Source: Candidatus Methylomirabilota bacterium
GTDB lineage: Bacteria > Methylomirabilota > Methylomirabilia > Methylomirabilales > 2-02-FULL-66-22
Assembly: GCA_016209725.1 (NCBI GenBank)
Contig: JACQVO010000104.1
Coordinates: 1 to 14,942, forward strand
Length of the DNA: 14,942 bases
Reading direction: 5' to 3'
Shown: positions 12,728 through 14,942 of the stretch, piece by piece
Position numbering within the stretch: the stretch's first letter is position 1
How the letters are laid out: each line of letters begins with the position of its first letter
Translations under genes and position numbers: made by a program
The notes under the pieces: model-generated
What the model saw: the letters and a program-made list of their open reading frames with translations, nothing else
Databases searched by the model: none
What the model was told of the DNA's origin: nothing

Positions 12728-13681
12728 ATGCCCCCCTTGCTTCGACAGGTCCTCACCCGCCTCGTCGCCCTGATCCCCATGCTGATCGCGCTCTCCATCG
12801 CCTCCTTCGCCTTGGTGCACGTCATCCCAGGCGATCCGGCGTTGGTGATGCTGGGTGGGGAAGGGACCCCTCAGCAGGTCGCGGAACTCCGGAAGCAGTT
12901 AGGCTTGGATCGCCCGCTGCCGGTCCGCTACTGGGAGTGGCTCACACGAGTGGCGCGTGGCGACCTCGGCGAGTCCCTCTACAACCGCACGCGGATCACA
13001 GACGAGCTCGTCTGGCGGTTTCCGACCACCCTGGCGCTGGTCTGCCTGTCGCTATTGATCTCGGTCGTGGTGGGCGTTCCCGCCGGGCTGCTCTCAGCCG
13101 TCTTCCGGAACTCGTGGGTGGACCACGCGGCTCGCCTGCTCACCCTGGTCAGTCTCTCGATGCCCAGCTTCTGGCTGGGCCTCATGCTGATCATCCTCTT
13201 CTCCCTGAAGCTCAATCTCTTGCCGGTTGTGGGGTACACCTCCGTCGTCACGGATCTCTGGAGCGGGCTGCGGTTCCTGATCCTGCCGAGCTGTGCGCTG
13301 GGCACCTATCTCACGGCCCTGCTGGCGCGCCTGGTCCGGAGCAGTGTCCTCGAGGTCCTGGGCCAGGACTACGTCCGGACGGCGCGGGCCAAGGGACTGC
13401 ACGAGCGGGTTGTACTCTTCCGCCACGCCCTGCGAAACGCGCTCATCCCCGCCGTGACCGTGATGGGAATCAACCTGGGGATCCTGCTCGGCGGGAGCGC
13501 CGTGATCGAGACCATGTTCGTGCTCCCGGGCGTGGGACAGCTCGTCATCACGGCCCTCTACAACCGGGACCTCCCCGTGATCCAGGGATTGATCCTGTAC
13601 ATCTCGGTGCTGTACGTTTTGATCAACCTGGCCGTGGACCTCCTGTACACGTACCTGGACCCGCGGCTCCGCCTCGGGTAG
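12728..13681 (+). CDS. Dipeptide/oligopeptide-type ABC permease, DppB family
   Basis: This 317-residue membrane subunit has the DppB layout: an N-terminal transmembrane helix ending in H-V-I-P-G-D-P-A (31-38), then the soluble stretch L-R-K-Q-L-G-L-D-R-P-L-P-V-R-Y (54-68). A cluster of five further hydrophobic segments follows. The EAA docking loop is Y-V-R-T-A-R-A-K-G-L (215-224), then E-T-M-F-V-L-P-G-V-G (261-270) and the C-terminal Y-L-D-P-R-L-R. GAGGG lies about 5 bases before the ATG. It forms a heterodimer with the DppC-type protein encoded 29 bases downstream. Confidence 0.95.
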   Translation: MPPLLRQVLTRLVALIPMLIALSIASFALVHVIPGDPALVMLGGEGTPQQVAELRKQLGLDRPLPVRYWEWLTRVARGDLGESLYNRTRITDELVWRFPTTLALVCLSLLISVVVGVPAGLLSAVFRNSWVDHAARLLTLVSLSMPSFWLGLMLIILFSLKLNLLPVVGYTSVVTDLWSGLRFLILPSCALGTYLTALLARLVRSSVLEVLGQDYVRTARAKGLHERVVLFRHALRNALIPAVTVMGINLGILLGGSAVIETMFVLPGVGQLVITALYNRDLPVIQGLILYISVLYVLINLAVDLLYTYLDPRLRLG

Positions 13682-13710
13682 ACGGGGCGGTCCGAACTTC
13701 GAGGGCCCCC

Positions 13711-14607
13711 ATGGCGCCTGCGATGTCTGAGGCGAGTTCGATCCCCATCCCGCTGCCTCCCACCGCGCTCGAACGGCTCGGACGGGCCTGGCGAAAGATC
13801 GGGCGAAATCGCCTCTCACTCATCGGAAGTCTGATCATAATGAGCCTGGTCCTCGTGGCGCTGGCGGCGCCCTTCCTCGACCTGGCCAGCCCGGTGAAGT
13901 TGAATATCTCGTCGCGGTTTCTTCCCCCAGGCTCGGGTCACTGGTTTGGAACCGACCAGCTTGGTCGGGACGTCCTGAGCCGGGTGGTGTACGGGGCGCG
14001 GGTGAGTCTCACGGCGTCGCTGCTTACGATGCTGGCGGCCGGCCTGACGGGGGTATCACTCGGCATCGTGGCGGGTGTCGGCACGGCCCGGGTCTCCGGC
14101 GTCATCATGCGCCTGATGGATCTCCTGATGTCGTTCCCCCCGCTCCTGCTGGCGGTGGCCGTGGCCGCCGCCCTGGGAACGGGAACGCGCAGCATCATCA
14201 TCGCGCTGAGCGTCGTGTACCTGCCGCGCATCGTGCGAGTCACCCGTGGCATTGCGCTCACCGTCGTCGCCCAGGAATACATCGTGGCGGCCCAGGCGCT
14301 CGGCAGCCCCCGCTGGCGCCTGGTGCTCCGGACCGTCCTCCCCAACTGCCTCTCCGTCGTCGTGGTCCAGCTCAGCCTGTATTTCGCAGAGGTGCTACTC
14401 GCCGAGGCGGCCCTGTCGTTCCTCGGGCTCGGAGAGCCTCCGCCGACGCCGACCTGGGGCAACATCCTGCACGACTCCCAGAAATATATCCGGAACGCCC
14501 CCTGGATCGCGATCTTCCCGGGCTGCGCCATCGCTCTGTCCGTGCTGGGCCTGAACCTGTTCGGCGACGCCGTCCGCGACGCCATGGACCCCCGGCTGCG
14601 GACGTAG
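13711..14607 (+). CDS. Dipeptide/oligopeptide-type ABC permease, DppC family
   Basis: This 298-residue partner permease starts with a cytoplasmic N-terminal tail and one helix (about 36-54), then the signature H-W-F-G-T-D-Q-L-G-R-D-V-L-S-R (77-91). The EAA loop is E-Y-I-V-A-A-Q-A-L-G (189-198), followed by L-S-F-L-G-L-G-E-P-P-P-T-P-T-W-G (235-250) and the terminal G-D-A-V-R-D-A-M-D-P-R-L-R. GAGGG (13701-13705) serves the ATG at 13711; a second ATG at 13723 has no ribosome site. No ATPase gene of the DppD/DppF type follows: the next frame is a truncated minus-strand gene. The transporter must borrow ATPases encoded elsewhere, or they were lost. Confidence 0.95.
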   Translation: MAPAMSEASSIPIPLPPTALERLGRAWRKIGRNRLSLIGSLIIMSLVLVALAAPFLDLASPVKLNISSRFLPPGSGHWFGTDQLGRDVLSRVVYGARVSLTASLLTMLAAGLTGVSLGIVAGVGTARVSGVIMRLMDLLMSFPPLLLAVAVAAALGTGTRSIIIALSVVYLPRIVRVTRGIALTVVAQEYIVAAQALGSPRWRLVLRTVLPNCLSVVVVQLSLYFAEVLLAEAALSFLGLGEPPPTPTWGNILHDSQKYIRNAPWIAIFPGCAIALSVLGLNLFGDAVRDAMDPRLRT

Positions 14608-14629
14608 GATCCGGCCGGTTCCGCCAGCC

Positions 14630-14652
14630 GCCTTCGAGGCTTTCTCTTTCTC
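14630..14652 (+). terminator. Weak candidate terminator after the DppC-type gene
   Basis: GCCT-TCG-AGGC (14630-14640) is a 4-bp stem followed by the pyrimidine run TTTCTCTTTCTC (14641-14652), 22 bases after the last plus-strand stop codon. The position fits the end of a long transcript, but the stem is short and the T run is interrupted. Confidence 0.3.
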
Positions 14653-14742
14653 GCAAGGGCGGAAAGGGGTCGTAGGGTAGTTGGGAAAGTTATTCAAGAG
14701 GTGGGGGCTGGAGGTCAAGCTTCAGTGCGAGAGGGGGCCGGG

Positions 14743-14768
14743 GCTGAATCGGGCGGGGAATCAGACCA
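14743..14768 (+). repeat. 26-base dispersed repeat, copy 2
   Basis: It matches 2382-2407 at 23 of 26 positions in the same orientation. On the minus strand it covers the last two codons and the stop of the truncated PIN gene plus the 18 bases after it. A PIN toxin gene may once have stood near the first copy too, or the word may be a general dispersed repeat. Confidence 0.45.
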
Positions 14769-14931
14769 GTCTGGCCAGGATCTCGGCCGGGACGAGGGGA
14801 CGCAGATGAGGGGCGATTTCCAGATGTTTTCGACGGGCTTGGACGAGCAGATCCTCGACGGTCTGAGCGCCCGGTTCGTCCTGGATCCAGGCCATGATGG
14901 CGAACGAATCGAGCAAGCTTCTCTGCTTCAC
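14761..14931 (-). pseudogene. Truncated PIN-domain (VapC-like) remnant
   Basis: On the minus strand GTG (14931) opens a 56-codon frame whose beginning, L-L-D-S-F-A-I-M-A-W-I-Q-D-E-P-G-A (6-22), is the typical first strand and helix of a VapC/PIN ribonuclease. Asp8 is the first catalytic acid. PIN domains are about 120-140 residues with three or four acidic residues, but here the frame ends after about 34 more residues (R-R-K-H-L-E-I-A-P-H-L-R-P-L-V-P-A-E). The central acidic motifs are missing. An internal deletion, or a fusion of the PIN start to other sequence, is likely. The frame stays open to the window edge, so the true start could be further out. No antitoxin gene is visible inside the window. 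Confidence 0.5.
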
Positions 14932-14942
14932 GTTGGCGGTCC

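Noticed and set aside
1..14942. tRNA, rRNA, riboswitch or insertion sequence
   Set aside because: No cloverleaf-like, rRNA-like or known riboswitch core was noticed, and no transposase or integrase reading frame is present. A covariance-model search would be the decisive check.

Overview
The window is GC-rich bacterial DNA (roughly two-thirds G+C by eye). It uses GTG as well as ATG starts and strong AGGAGG-type ribosome sites, and its exported binding proteins have Sec signal peptides. The content (ABC solute transporters, class III aminotransferases, a creatininase-family amidohydrolase, Uma2 and PIN proteins) suits an uncultivated, heterotrophic Gram-negative soil or groundwater bacterium such as Methylomirabilota/Rokubacteria or a deltaproteobacterial relative. 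No marker gene is present, so this placement is a guess.

Layout: (a) 1-724, minus strand: the start of an exported-protein-like gene that runs off the left edge and carries an in-frame stop at codon 7, then a Uma2-family PD-(D/E)XK protein. (b) 725-1488: about 760 bases with no convincing gene; it holds two divergent putative promoters and several small repeats. (c) 1489-5498, plus strand: an FCD-type GntR regulator, then a complete polar amino acid ABC importer (binding protein, two permeases, ATPase). (d) 5548-9890: three consecutive paralogous PLP-dependent class III aminotransferases, each with the same four-cysteine motif. (e) 10139-14607: a creatininase-family metal-dependent amidohydrolase, then an oligopeptide-type (family 5) binding protein and its two permeases, with no ATPase gene following. 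(f) 14608-14942: a short spacer and, on the minus strand, a truncated PIN-domain (VapC-like) remnant.

All twelve complete genes from 1489 to 14607 point the same way and read as one uptake-and-catabolism cluster. A small amino compound would enter through the polar amino acid importer, amino groups would be moved by three related transaminases, and an amide or lactam bond would be opened by the creatininase-like enzyme. A second, larger substrate would be captured by the peptide-type system, and the FCD GntR protein would sense a carboxylated ligand. The substrate cannot be read from the sequence.

The least expected signal lies between the genes. At least six short degenerate arrays have a 7-base period (1438, 2344, 8388, 9891, 9963 and 10036). 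One of them is followed by an inverted arm that gives a 17-bp perfect inverted repeat. There are also two related GTTCG/CGAAC inverted repeats just upstream of start codons (6950 and 10998), and a 15-base hairpin word present in both orientations. The non-coding space around the aminotransferases is almost entirely made of these elements.
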